Source: Ciona savignyi (lineage: Eukaryota; Chordata; Ascidiacea; Phlebobranchia; Cionidae). Taken from it: a stretch of DNA of 64,000 nt. The notes under the pieces were generated by a model. It made no database searches. It saw only the letters and a list, made by a program, of their open reading frames with translations, and had not been told where the DNA came from. Positions 1-13,200 of the stretch are shown here, in pieces (the first letter of the stretch is position 1; the number at the start of each line of letters is the position of its first letter). Where the stretch lies: the NCBI GenBank assembly GCA_000149265.1, contig CH003412.1:2835697-2899696 (forward strand), written 5' to 3'. Both the position numbers and the translations under genes were made by a program.

Positions 1-122
1 AAACGAAAATATTGCTTTGAAGTGTTCAGGTTAAACTTTAACAAATTTCTCACAACCACTCTAAAACCGTTCAATCAAAGTCTCTCACGACACTGGAACT
101 GTGAAACAGATTTCCAAATCTA

Positions 123-204
123 TGACGTCATGCAGACGTCATCACCACCGGTGCGACCTGACAACAGCTGTGGCCATCACACTTCGCACTTGCGACTATA
201 TAAG
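123..204 (+). promoter_or_regulatory. Muscle-type core promoter of the tropomyosin gene
   Basis: A CRE palindrome TGACGTCA lies at 123-130 with a second half-type GACGTCA at 135-141. An E-box CAGCTG, the preferred MyoD/MRF form, is at 165-170. A T-box-like half site TCACAC is at 177-182. A TATA box TATATAAG at 197-204 sits about 85 bases before the start codon, so transcription should start near 225-235. CRE, MRF and Tbx6 sites are the known module of Ciona muscle promoters; assigning that role here is inference from motif content and from the gene downstream. Confidence 0.75.
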
Positions 205-287
205 ACGGATCGCAACCATGTAACCTTATACAATTACAGTACTTCATCTTTTATTCACATCAAGTCTCAGAAGAATCAACAACAAAA

Positions 288-2784
288 ATGGAAGCCATCA
301 AGAAGAAGATGACCATGCTCAAGCTTGACAAAGAAAACGCACTCGACAGAGCAGAACAGGCCGAAACCGACCGAAAAGTCGCCGAATCGAAAGTCACAGA
401 GGTACAGTTTATTTAAAAAGAAGTTTGCATTTAATGCTGCAGCTTATTTATTATTACGTCATTTCATTGGTTTGTTTTCTGGCCAGAAAATCTGGTTTTA
501 TTATTTTGGCCATCCTATGAAAGGGTACACTTGTATTCGGTAGGACCATAAAAAATATACAATTGGCTTTATTCCCCCGACTTCTTGTTCTGATTAGGAA
601 AGCTAGCTTAAAATGATTAAATTTACGTTTCATTTTCTTATCCTAGTATGAAGAGCAATTGATGGGCCTCGGAAAATCATTGAAGGCCACTGAAGATGAA
701 TTAGAAGCGTCTAAAGAAAAGCTGAGACTTGCCAACGAAGATCAGGAAAAAGCGGAAAAGAAGGCAGCTGACGTAAGAAACCCGACTGTGTTTGTTGATT
801 AAACGAAAAACAATTGCCTAACATTTCACCAATAACAAGCGCAATGGTATAATATGCACCAAGTATGATATAGCATTCCTGATTCAATTACCAAGCCCCG
901 GTCATTTCCCGAGGGCCTTTAACGGACACATATTCGATGCAAACCAATGACAAATCTAAACCAACGTTCGTGTAGATAAATTGTTGGAGAATAATTCGTA
1001 TATAAAGCACGGTATTTTTAAAATGAACACAGTCACAGGTAAAACAGCTTACCCGGTAGAAAAACAATAACTTAACACAAACACAATAATTTAGCTCCAG
1101 TAACTAATGTACCGCCCTCGGGGATCAAAACAAACACACAAGCGATAACTCTCGTCAATTACAGGCCGAGCAGGAAGTGGCGCAATTGAACAGACGTATC
1201 ACTCTCGTTGAAGAGGAACTCGACCAGGGGCAGGAGAGCCTCTCAATGTCGCTGCAAAAATTGGAAGAAGCCGAAAAGGCCGCTGATGAAAGCGAACGGT
1301 AAAATTTGGTGACCATAGCTCCAAGATTACTAGATTGGGCGAGACGTATTTAAACACTTAAAATCTCAATTTTTACATAAACATAACTTTAAAAGAACCG
1401 TTTAATTTTTGGAAGCACAGTTTTGTAATACTTTTTTTCTACAAGAAACTCACTCACATTTTTATTTACAATACCGACGACGTTTTTATTATGACATAAC
1501 TCCTAACGACGTGGCAATCCGGCAGAGGTCGCAAGGTGATAGAGAACCGCGCGCTGAAGGACGAGGAAAAGCTTGAGCTCCAGGAGGTGTCGCTAAACGA
1601 GGCGAAGAGCGTGGCTGAGGACGCTGACAAGAAGTACGAGGAGGTGGCCCGAAAATTGGTCAACGTCGAAACCGACCTCGAACGCGGGGAGGAGCGAGCC
1701 GAACTCGCTGAGAAGTAAGTCACGAGCCGATGACGTCGTTTAGTGTCCGTTTGCCGTTTGTGACGTCATGCGATGTTGATTATTTATTATTACCACAGAC
1801 GAGTAGCTACTTGCTTTATAAAGGCTACTTCATGGTTACTTCCATAGCTATTTGTTATTTTCTTACTTTCACAAATTTTTTTACAGAAAATCATTTTTAC
1901 GTTTACCAAATAAAAAAATACTTTCCCCGGAGTTTCACCTATAGAACTCTTTCTATCCTTGATAAAAATATTTTTCTTTTCAGCAAAGCCACTGAGCTCG
2001 AAGAAGAATTGAAGACAGCCGCAAACAGTTTGAAGTCACTTGAGGCCGCTGCTGAGAAGGTGATGATATTAATATTACGTCAATATTTCCATATATTTAC
2101 AAATCAACTTATCCTCTGACATAATATCAATTTGGGCAGTTTTACTAATTTGTTTTCATTTCCAGTACTCGGCGAAAGAAAAATGCTACGAAGAAGAAAT
2201 TAAGACTTTGAGCGACAAATTGAAAGACGTAAGTTTTTTGTGTATTATTATTACCGTTTCCTAGTCGTTGACTATATTAAGTCAGGCTACAAAATCTCGT
2301 CACCTAAACCGTGTTAGATTTATAGCACAGTAATAGTGGTAATGATCCAACTAGTAGATTTTCCCACTAGCCCGTATTTGAGTACACGAAATGTTAAATT
2401 ATATTTTACAAAATAAATCTGATTTAAAAGTATGATAATCATCCGACCCGTATGTATTCTCAACAGTTAGTAGATAAAATACGATATCTAAGTAAATCAA
2501 ACATTTGTTATCCCACAGTCTGAAAACCGTGCCGAGTTTGCTGAAAAGTCAGTGGTGCAACTGGAAAGAAGCATCGACGAATTGGAAGGTGGGTCTATTA
2601 TTTACATTATACCTGATTGCTCTTCTGGTATTAATTTCAAAATTCTTTTTGGATAAAGCTTTAACAGAACGATTGATAAGTTTACATATGACCAATGCTA
2701 ATAATGAACCCTCCTTCCTCAGACGAGTTGTACAAACAGAAGATGCGACTCCGAAACTTCAACGAAGAAGTGTCCGCTTATTAA
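288..2784 (+). CDS. TPM: Tropomyosin, eight coding exons
   Basis: Tropomyosin is the coiled-coil dimer that lies along actin filaments and, with troponin, gates myosin binding in muscle. Coding exons: 288-401, 647-772, 1165-1298, 1526-1714, 1984-2059, 2166-2228, 2519-2588, 2723-2784; all join in frame and give 277 residues. The start [20 protein letters not shown] is the classic long-isoform N terminus, and the whole protein is a heptad repeat rich in A, E, K and L. Exon sizes match the vertebrate genes (38 and 42 codons, then 134, 189, 76, 63 and 70 nt), except that vertebrate exons 4 and 5 (118+71 nt) are one 189-nt exon here. The last exon encodes only 20 residues, ending in EEVSAY, instead of 27, so the protein is one heptad short of the usual 284. 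Strong TATA promoter upstream, AATAAA downstream. Identity is very secure; which paralogue is not known. Confidence 0.96.
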
Positions 2785-2876
2785 TTATGGATTGCAATTT
2801 ACTGCGTCGTTGATCGCGTGTTTTCGAGTTATTTATTAAAAATTTCGAATTCCTATAAAGCGTATGACTTTTTTCA

Positions 2877-2882
2877 AATAAA
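2877..2882 (+). terminator. Polyadenylation signal of tropomyosin
   Basis: AATAAA lies 93 bases after the tropomyosin stop codon, in AT-rich DNA. It is the first canonical signal downstream of the gene. Confidence 0.7.
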
Positions 2883-4275
2883 ATATTGATAATTTATTGA
2901 AAAATATGATTGGAGTATGTGGAAACAGTTTTTGTAGCCTTCTGGCTTATTAGCTATTGTTCAGTTGCTTACTCATGCGGATAGTGCGTCGCTGCCAGCC
3001 AAGGGGCTATCTTTTTAGAAACTTGTCGCTGGTAAGTCGATTTGGCTTTGGCAAAGGCAACCAGCGAACATCGCATATATCCAGTCAATTAAACAATGAT
3101 AATTTTTTCAACATATTTCTCTTAGAAGTAAAATAACACAACATAGCGCGTCTGAAGGGCAGTCGTTTGGTAACTTGTCAGGTTATCGGAAACACGGTTC
3201 TACAAGTTATCCAACTAAATTTCAGTATTAATTGCGATCATCTGACATGTGTTTCACTCAAATAAAACATATACATCCTATTGCTTGGACCCATTAAATC
3301 AGTGGGTTTAACAAAAACTATATCAATTGTTTCATCATATACAGAAAAATATATTATTACGTCCTTCGCTGTCGCACCACATAAATAAACACGAGTAGTC
3401 TCTTTTAAAATATGCGTGAATAATATCGGAAATATATAATAGAGAAAGTGAAGAAAAAAATGATAGAAAAGAAAAAGGGCCTAGAAGAGAGATATAAAAA
3501 TAAAATGTTTCAAAGCGGGCGCTGGCAATGGTAACGAACGACGCTAAATTTGGAAGCCAGTTTCAAATGAAATATCTCTGGGTTAATTTCGTGCTGAGTT
3601 TAGTGTTTATGTAAAAATCCTAGTGATAGGTGTGTTTCATGTAAGAATGTGTAAATAAACTTACTTATAAGGCCACAGGTCATTGATTTAACATTGACCG
3701 TTTGCAATAAAGCCAGGTTTAAAGGTACCACACGAGTAAGAGAATAATAAGATCATAATAACAAATTGCTTTCTAAACGTGACTGGTATAAACAGTAAGT
3801 ACAGTATATGACGTTTTAAACGAAGAAAAGCGCGATATAGTTACAATGCAAGAATTAGTTAATCAATCAAGATTTAAATGCACTGTTAGTGGACTATTAA
3901 TTATGTATACGGTAAATTTTGATTTATACCTTTTTACGTTTTAACATTTAATATTGAGAACATAAAAGACAGTTTGAGCAGTATATCAGGTTCATTTATG
4001 ACCACAATGAAAAAAGAAGACAGAAACTAAACTTACAACGTTATTTTATGCAATAAAATTAAATCACTAAACGTTACCCGATAGTTTTATTGACGACTTA
4101 AACATTACACAAAGTGACTACGTTGATTTAGTATTGTAAATAAATTAAGTTATAAAACAATATAAACTTAAACAGCGGTAAAAATGAATAAATCATAACA
4201 TTTTGTCAACAGTAAATCATGATAATTGTAGAATTATGTAAATTTTGATATCTTCTGGTACAATATATTGAATTA
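2883..4275. other. Intergenic region between tropomyosin and rhophilin
   Basis: AT-rich sequence with no convincing exon. Around 2985-3320 there are degraded pieces resembling the SINE-like family described elsewhere (phrases like 'gtcgctggtaagtcg' and, inverted, 'acccattaaatcagtggg'). The rhophilin promoter should lie at the right end; no clear TATA box was seen. Confidence 0.5.
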
Positions 4276-7200
4276 ATGGAACTGGAAAGCAAAATGCAGA
4301 CTGTTCAACCAAGAAAGGTAAAATGTCCAAATACATTATTGTTGTATGACAATATGTACCCTTAACATTTTTAAAATGTTAAAAATAGATAAGTGTTTGT
4401 TTATTCAAATGACAATTGGTGTTCTGAAGTTTAAAGTACAAATGTTTTTTTAAAGTACAAAATTTTATAAAAAAATATATATTTTTTTAAACAAAATAAA
4501 TACTTCATTACCGGTACTCCATAAGTTAAATTTATAATTATTATACACAATATTACTTTCCGAAATATTTTTTATTAATTACCCCCTTCCTATAAAAAGA
4601 TATACTGGTAAAGTAACTGTTTCTAATCATTATAAATTTTACCTTTGTTTGTAACCTTGCAATTTTTCCTATTTGTGCCAAATAATCTAACCATTATAAC
4701 ACATTGAAACCGGTAAAATCTTAAATTATTAATTAATTATCATTAATCCAGGGTTGTAATCCGATCATGGCGACTCAGCGCAGTAAAATGCAAAGTCACC
4801 GCACCGTCATAAACCAACAACTTAACAAACAGATGAGACTCAGAGCTGGAGCTGAAAATTTATTCAAGTATTATAATTTTTTATTCATTTTTTCGGTATT
4901 TTGTCATTTTTACAGCATCTCTCTTTTTAATTTTTTATGTCTAAAAAGTTTTGTTGATAACCTGCATATTTTATGCACAACTTTAATTTTAAATGTTTAT
5001 TTAAAACCGATCAAAAGTGTTAATTAGAATTTTAATTTTTAAGAAGTTTTGACATTTTATTACTGATGTATTTAGTGAGAAAATAATAGTATGTTTTAAT
5101 TATAAAATTGCTGATTTTACCTTAAATAAATGCATTTTACTTTTCTGCTGATGATAAAACGATATCAAATTTTTGGTAACAGTCATTTTCTGATGCTTAT
5201 ATTCAAACTTCAAAAATATCCATGAAATTTTTTTGCTCATTTTAATTGCCATTTAAAATGACACATACGTGATCATGACACATTTATAATTGTGGATAAG
5301 GTGACTAACAACATTTAATTTCAACTTAAAATTTACATTCCAATCACCAGCACTCCTTTTTACCCAACAATTAGCATTGGTAATGTAACAATTAGAATTG
5401 GCAATGTATGATGATGTCACCACAAAAAAACACCCATTTCCAATCATCTTTTACTTTTAGGACAATTGATTCAACTTGTTTTTAAGAAAAGCAGAAATAT
5501 TTCATCTGTACTTTGTTTTATTATGGAAGTGTAAGATTTATAACACGATTCATTAGGCTATAGATTATTTTTTATGACACACTCTTTTGATTTTTCACAT
5601 ATATGTTTTAATTTATTTGTTGGTTAATTTATTACCTTTTCTTTTTTACTTTAATATTTTGACTATTTTAATGAAAAATTAAAAGAGTGCGTCGTAAAAA
5701 ATGACTTTAATGAATTGATATTTTGACCATTTTAATAAAAACTTATTGAAACAGTTGTTTCCAAATTAATAAACAATCATATCATTGCATATTAATACAA
5801 TTTCTTATCATCCACAAATATTTACCTTAATATTTGTAGAACTGAAATGTCTTCATTGCACTATCTGTGTCAATTTAGGTGGGGCAAATATGAAATCGAT
5901 TAATTTAGTGTCAAAACTAATAATATGCTCTTATCATTTTTTGCGTAAAAATAATTGATAATGAAATGGACATTAAACAAAACAGTAAGTTAGACTGAAA
6001 AAAGCAACAAAAAACACTGTGCTTATTTTGATTTGATTTTAATACAGCCTAATATAATTATTATTGTATAATTTATTAATTTTCTTTAATTGTTTTGTTA
6101 CAAAACTGAAATCTGAGATGCACACCAAATTTAATTTTTTCTTATACAATATATGTGATTGTTCTGATTTGATTGAACAATGAAAAGCACAAAAGCACAT
6201 TGCCGCTTGATAGTTTTAATAACACATCTCCTGCTTACAGTGGAATATGGTTACTGGTGGTTCCACACAGGTTCAGTGTTAAAATAGATCATGTCAACTC
6301 ACACCTTACATGCTTCAAGGATCCTTCACCTTTTATAGACAATAGCAATCAGTAGATTGCTGGGGTTTTCTGGATGATATCGATTCTTATCCATATTCAC
6401 CTTACTGTTTGAATTTCATTTAATTACATTCGTATGACCTTATCCATAATTCCTGCAGTGTCAAAATTTCCTTCTATTCAAAATTCCTAGTTTAATATTC
6501 CATTTTTCTGTGATTTCATGCCTTGTCTAAATTTCAACTGCATTTTCACAACTTACATAGTTATGTTTCAGTGCTGTCAACTCTAATCAACATTCCCTGT
6601 AGTTCCATGTTCCATCTTTACATTGCAGTGCCACTGAAAATCTCAAGGTTAAAGAGACGGTAGCTTTGGAACTGAGCTTTGTCAATTCAAACCTGCAGCT
6701 TCTGAAGGAAGAATTGAGTGAATTAAACTCCACTGTTGAGCCCTACCAGAGCACAAGGCAAGTGCTTTTAATATGTTACAACTATAGTTGAATCTTTTAT
6801 TTTGTGCTTTTAGCTCAATTGCTGTGTGTCGGACTGTCGGTAGTCTGCAAGTAGCAAGACTTTAGTGGGATCAAAACCTATCAATTGCTAGACAATTTGG
6901 TCGGTAGGCAAAGTACTTAGCAGACATCATCTGAAACCAGGATTAATGGATTGTGGTAAAACTGTATGTCTTTACAATCATATACAGTACACTACACTAG
7001 CTCTGTTAACCTGATGACGGTCAATCTGATACCACACCTTGCATTTTTTTATTCACAGGAATAAAGCATGAATATCTTATTCAATGTTGTTATGGGTATA
7101 AAATTGATTTTTAAGTTTACATTATTATGTTAAGGTCATTTTAATCAAAATATTGGTTTTCATTAGGAGTGTAGTGGGTGCAAGGTGTAACTTTTACCAA

Positions 7201-10200
7201 ATACTTAATGTCTATGTGGACAACCCAATACAATCCTGTTTAAACGCAACAAGCAATTTCATGGATAATTTAACTTTCTCTTAGTCTCAGATTCAGTAAC
7301 ACGAACAACATATCCACAATTATAAACAAAGGCATTGCTGTGTAGTAAGAGTAATGGGCATATATCTCTCAAAAAACAGATGGTATGTGGTAGTTGCAAC
7401 ACAAAAAACGATAATGCTGTTGGGAATTATACAAAAAAAAATCTGAAAAAGGGGGGGTAATATAGTGTGGGGATAACCAAACAGAACTTTATTGTATTGT
7501 AGAAAGATTTATTTTTATAACAAGCAACATTCCAATCTGTTATATCTTATTATTTGAAAATGGTGTCATTTTACGTGTTTTTTGTTTGTTTAAAATACTT
7601 TGTTACCAAAAGTACTTAACGATTAAAAACTAAAGCATTTTTATAGCCGGAAGTGTTTAATTTAATTCTATTTTCGTGTAGTTTAATTATTGTAGAGTTA
7701 AATACGATTGGCGTATTATATTACCCTTTAAACATGGTATTCACATTACAAAGCTTCATCAACCACTCTTCATTCCTTCCTTACCGTTGTTATTTATCTT
7801 GCCATTATGACGTCATTAGACCGATTGTTTTCGAGTGTCATCAACGAGGAAATATTTTCCATTGAATAGATTTAAACAGCTCTCGTGAGCTATTACGGGT
7901 ATAAAATGTCAATTTAAGGAATTTTAATTGATTAATTTAGTCCTGAGTACCGTATAGTCTGATGTCTGAGTGAAATTGGTTGCCAAATATACGACGGCCT
8001 GACAGAATATGATAAATATGTTTTCATATTGGAAAAAATATTAAACAAAAATTACATTAGCCAGATCGCACACGCGTTTATGTGTCTAAACAACCGTTTT
8101 TTTAATCCATGGTTTGTATTTTTATTGGGAAATACTTAAAAAAAAACAAAAAAAAACTAATATATATATATGCCGTGTATGCGCGATCCCGTCCGTTGTT
8201 AGACCAGAGTCTCCTTTCATGACGTCAGGAATCAAATATTCTTCGCAATGTTTTTCATAGTAAAAGAATTGGAAATAAAAGTATGTCACCACAAAAACCC
8301 AGCGGATTAATAGGTGCTAGTAAATTGAAGGGACGTGTGAACCATACACAACACACTGCAATAGCTCCGGTAACCCGACGGTAGGGGCGAGGTGATCTGA
8401 CGATTGCCTGTATGTTAACCCACTTAGTTTTCCCATTCATGGGGATAAACATAATTATCCTAACTAATAATTTCGTCATCACCACAGTGGGAAGACAGTC
8501 AGCATCCCGTTGGTTCCTCTTGGCTTGAAAGATACAAAAGAACTCGTGTTTGCACAAACTTTTGAAGTGAGTCATTTAATATTTTTTTTCCAGCAATGTT
8601 TTTCATTTGTTCTATAATTAATGCTAAAATGTACAAAATTTGTTAAAAACTTTTTTCATTGAATACTTTTTCAATAAAAATCGCATATTCTGCCTGTTAC
8701 TCGACATTAAAATCCAAATAACCAATTTTTCCTGAAGCGTCACAATTCCCTAAATGATTTTCTCCTTGTGACATCACACAGGATTATATTTCGGAGCACT
8801 ACAGCGAGGACCCCGAGTCGTTCTCGGAAGAAATCGCTGATTTCGCGGATTTGCGCAACTCGACACGAACACCTTCCCGCAACCACGACGGAGCGGTCCT
8901 ATTGCTCGAATACTACAACCAGTTGTACTTCATCGAAAACCGATTTTTTCCGCCATACAAACCGCTGGGCGTATACTTCCACTGGTGGGTTTTAGACTTA
9001 GTTTCGTGTTTTTAAAGAACGTTAAAATAGAACTGATCAGCACAAAAACAGTATCTAACTGTTTACATTGCGATTTTTATTTCTCCTTAAAAACGTCAAT
9101 AGTCTTTGTTTACGGGGAAATATGTAAATGGAATGAGTAAATTGGTAATTTTGATTTGGTTTGCTCTATTCATTAAATAAGACCTTTAAAGTTCATTGGG
9201 TTAGGACTCTCACCGACAACTGACAAAATCGTAAAATATAAAATAATTCATCTGTTATTGAGCGCTTTTCGTTATTTTCACGGAGCGCTCGTACAGTCAC
9301 TTTTACATTAAAACCCATTTTAACTCCTGTCCGGTTAAGTGTTTTATTTATTTAAATTCAAAATTAAAGTCAACATGTTGTTATTCGTCGCCCTTTAGTA
9401 TTATTCGTCGCCTTTTAATAATTTTGACGACCGTCGTTTTGTAGCTTTTTTATCTGCGTTTGTCAAAATTATTTATTGCAAAGGCATTTCATTTCATGTT
9501 AATCCGTGAATACGTGAAGCAAGTATTTGCGCTCATGTCAGCTCTATTTACACACATGGTTATCTCCGTCAATATACAGCCAGTTTGCCTTGAAAGAAAA
9601 CCTTTGAAGGTCTTAATCAATACGTTTAAGTCCGTCGTCAACATATTCAATGTCAAGTTTTCATTATATAGGAATTTGTTGTTCATTTAAATTAAACACA
9701 CTAGAATTTTTTCATTTAACGCGTACCACAAAAACAGAATTCTCAATAATTGAATCTACACAATTTAGAAGTCATCATTTGTACTTTCAGCTTTTTGGAC
9801 GTATAAAAATGTCGGTAAATCTTTAATAATAAATATAACAGTGTAATTCATATGTAATGCGTTTATTTGTTTATAGCGTGAAATTTGCGCTCAACATTTA
9901 TATGTAAAATATTTCGTGACTGATAATGTCATGTTTGCCACCAAATGTAACAAATCAACCGGATAAATGTACAAAAACCTTCAAAGAGGCTTAAATATGC
10001 CAAAACCTATCATAACACCACATCTTTAATTCTCGCGTTTTCGCCTCAAGCCATTGTTTAGTATTATGACGTCATAATTAACCGGCGTTTTTTTTATGAA
10101 TTTTGAATGAAATCTTCGGCTTTAAACGAAAAATAAACACATAAACCGGTCTTCTTCAACTAAACCAAACGTCACCAACCTACGAGCTTTCGAGCCTTAT

Positions 10201-13200
10201 TACTAGAATGTATGGTATGCCCATTGTTACGTCATTGTAGAATTGTTTGTTCAGCAGCCGGTGGCAAATCTAACAAACATCTTAGCTTGAATAAACTGCT
10301 CGCTTTGCGTAAGAAACAGAAATGGCAGAAAATTAAATTTTAATATTTCATGGACGCGTCTTAGTCTGGTGTGGGTTCGACATACTACGGCCAATGTGTA
10401 ATAAAGCGAAGTTTGAATCAACTCTTACGTTAAAATTTTGCGGACTTGGTTTAGTTTCTAACCCAGGCATGGTCCGGCTTATCGCTGTTCGTGGTATATT
10501 TTGACCAGCAAAGTCATGTTTGACATAATCTTTATTGCCAAACACACCATTTGACATTGTAACGAGTTTATACACTATTATTCTAATTAATTCATTTTTT
10601 GCTTTATCTAGAACATTTGACTTTATGGCATTCTATTTTTATTTTTATAAATATTTGTATATAGGCGAATTCTTATTACATTAATCTTAATATTATTGCT
10701 TTTGACCTTTGTTGTTTATTTATTTGTGCTTAAATCGTCATTGTTACGTGCAGGTACGATTCAATCACGGGTCTGCCAGCTGCGCAGAGGTCGATTTCAC
10801 TCGAGAAAGCAAGCACCCTGTTCAACTTGGGAGCCCTGTATTCACAAATTGGTACCCGCGCCGACAGAACACGAAGGCGAGGCATTGAAATCGCCGTGGA
10901 TTCTTTCCAACACGCTGCAGGTACCCGGTTTGAGTCTAATTCGCTGTGTATCGTGTGCAGAAGTATTACGTGCAACCATACAGTAGCGAGCTTTACTAAT
11001 CTGCTTGCAGCGGTGCGGGACATCACACTATATCACGAGCGAGACAAAGTACTTTTTTTCACTTACATGCATGACCGAGAGGGGTTATTTCGTCATAACT
11101 TGAGCGGGGCGGAGTATATCATGGACGGGAAAAAGTATTTTCTTTACTAACATGAGCGGGGACGGGGTTATATACGCGATATAACACATTCCGCTCATAA
11201 TAAACCCCATCCCGCTCAAGCTAGTAACGAAATTACTTCATCCCGCTACATTTTGCAATAGAATAGTGTTTCGCCCCTATTTTTTTTGTCCCGCAGAATA
11301 GTGTGTTGTCCCGCCCCTCCGGCCCGCAGATTAGTAAAGTCCGCAGTAGCAAGATTAGACGCGATTTGCGCTCACGGACAAGGTGGATCTTATATCCTGG
11401 TTGATTTATGTACAAAACAATTCAAATCTTATATTAAGTAGAACTAATATCAATTTAAACCATCACAGCATGGTGAATATATGTGATTTTGTGTGCACAA
11501 GTAAACCTGAGTCGAAATTTATACACAAACGGGCACAACAAATTAAAGACACATAAAATGAAAAATCACTAACAAAATCCCCTTAGAAACAGTTTACCAT
11601 AAGTTCTTTTTGTAATTACACATAATCCTTATAATAACTACTGTATACGTGTAGATCGTTTAGTTCTTGCAAAACACAACAAAACACAGGTAATAGACCG
11701 TAATACCACAGAATATAATTGATTTTCTTGCACAATCACAAGGGTAGCTAGCTATAAAGTGGTTCTAATATATATAATTTGGAAGCGTAATATTTTGTTC
11801 TAATTTAGTTGCGCTTTAGTGTTACGTTTATGGTCTATCTGCGCCACATTTACACAGTTATAGCTTATACTGTGTATTTACATACACAGCATGAGCCTAC
11901 ATTGACAAGCACTTATCCAGAAAACTCCGGTTCGTACATATTCATACATAAGTCAACCTTGATAAGCGAGACAATTGTTCATCTCTCCTCCAAATCACAT
12001 TTTTTTACATTTGCCCACAAACCAACCCTGATAAGTGAACCACCCATTGCCTACTATAATATATATCGTACTTATTATAGTATTATAGTAGACCATGCAC
12101 CACCTGTCCATCCGCGCCAGTTTTCCGACCATACATATACACATATATATGAATCAACCTGATCTAAGGAAAGGCCATAAACACGACATGATTGCATCAC
12201 GTATAGCGGTTACCTTATATTTACTTTTCATATATTACGCCATTGTTTACCGTATAGCATACGGCGTAAAGCACTTCACGGAATAAATTATATTTAGTCG
12301 TATTTGTTATAGAGGTGTTCCTTTATTGTTTTTGGCACCATTTTATGGTTGTTAAGAGGAATTGACGCATTTTCTCACATTGAAAGTGTATATTTCGATA
12401 TACTTAGATTGGGAGAAATTAAACAATATATTTAATAAGACAATATTCGCGATTACGTCACTACCATAATGACGTAAAGTCTACGTAATAGTTGCGATGA
12501 CACCGAATAGGAATGTCTTTAGTAGTCTTGACCTCACGAAGGTGTGTACCAGAATATCGCAATACGTGACCACGAAGACCTAATGGATTATCCCAATGAC
12601 GTCACAGTTTTTATGACGTCACAACCCGATGACGCAACTTCTGCACGCAGGTGCGTTCAACTACCTCAAGTTGAACTTCAGCAACGCGCCGACGGCTGAC
12701 CTCAGCCACTCGATACTGAGCGCCCTCATGTGGTTGATGCTGGCACAAGGGCAGGAGTGCGTTCTGGAGATGCGAGTGTTGGGAGGATTCGAGATCGAAC
12801 TCGGGAAGTGCGCCTCGGTTGCTCAGGAGGCGATAAAAGTGAGTTGTGTGTAGGCTGAATTGCGTGTGCAGGTGCACGCGTGTGTGTGCGCGCGCGGGGA
12901 TATACTTGGTAGAGCACGTAAAGGCTTGGATTACATTAACTCGATGTTGCTTCTTGTCCAACTGGCGCTAAGCGAACACGATATTACGAATGATTAATAT
13001 ACGAAAAACGTCTTCACGTCTCAATACACCTGAGCACGCATCGTTGGTTTCAAAGAGCATGTCACGCTTCAATAAGGTCATCAATATTGTAAGCGGGGGA
13101 GAGTTTACGTCTCCTGGCCATCCGTATATTAGCGAATTTTAACTGTGTCTGTCTACCTGTCCCGTACAACCTTATATGCCATAAAATTGTGACAAGATCG

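Noticed and set aside
22-543. Open frames of 96 and 72 codons at the left edge
   Set aside because: They run across the tropomyosin promoter, first exon and intron in the wrong frame; the tropomyosin exon 288-401 explains the coding signal.
11809-12162. 117-codon plus-strand open frame
   Set aside because: Lies in a rhophilin intron, is built from locally repeated tata/cata-rich sequence, and shows no protein family features.
12611-12961. 116-codon minus-strand open frame
   Set aside because: Antisense of the well-supported rhophilin exon 12651-12838 and of an adjacent GT-rich simple sequence.
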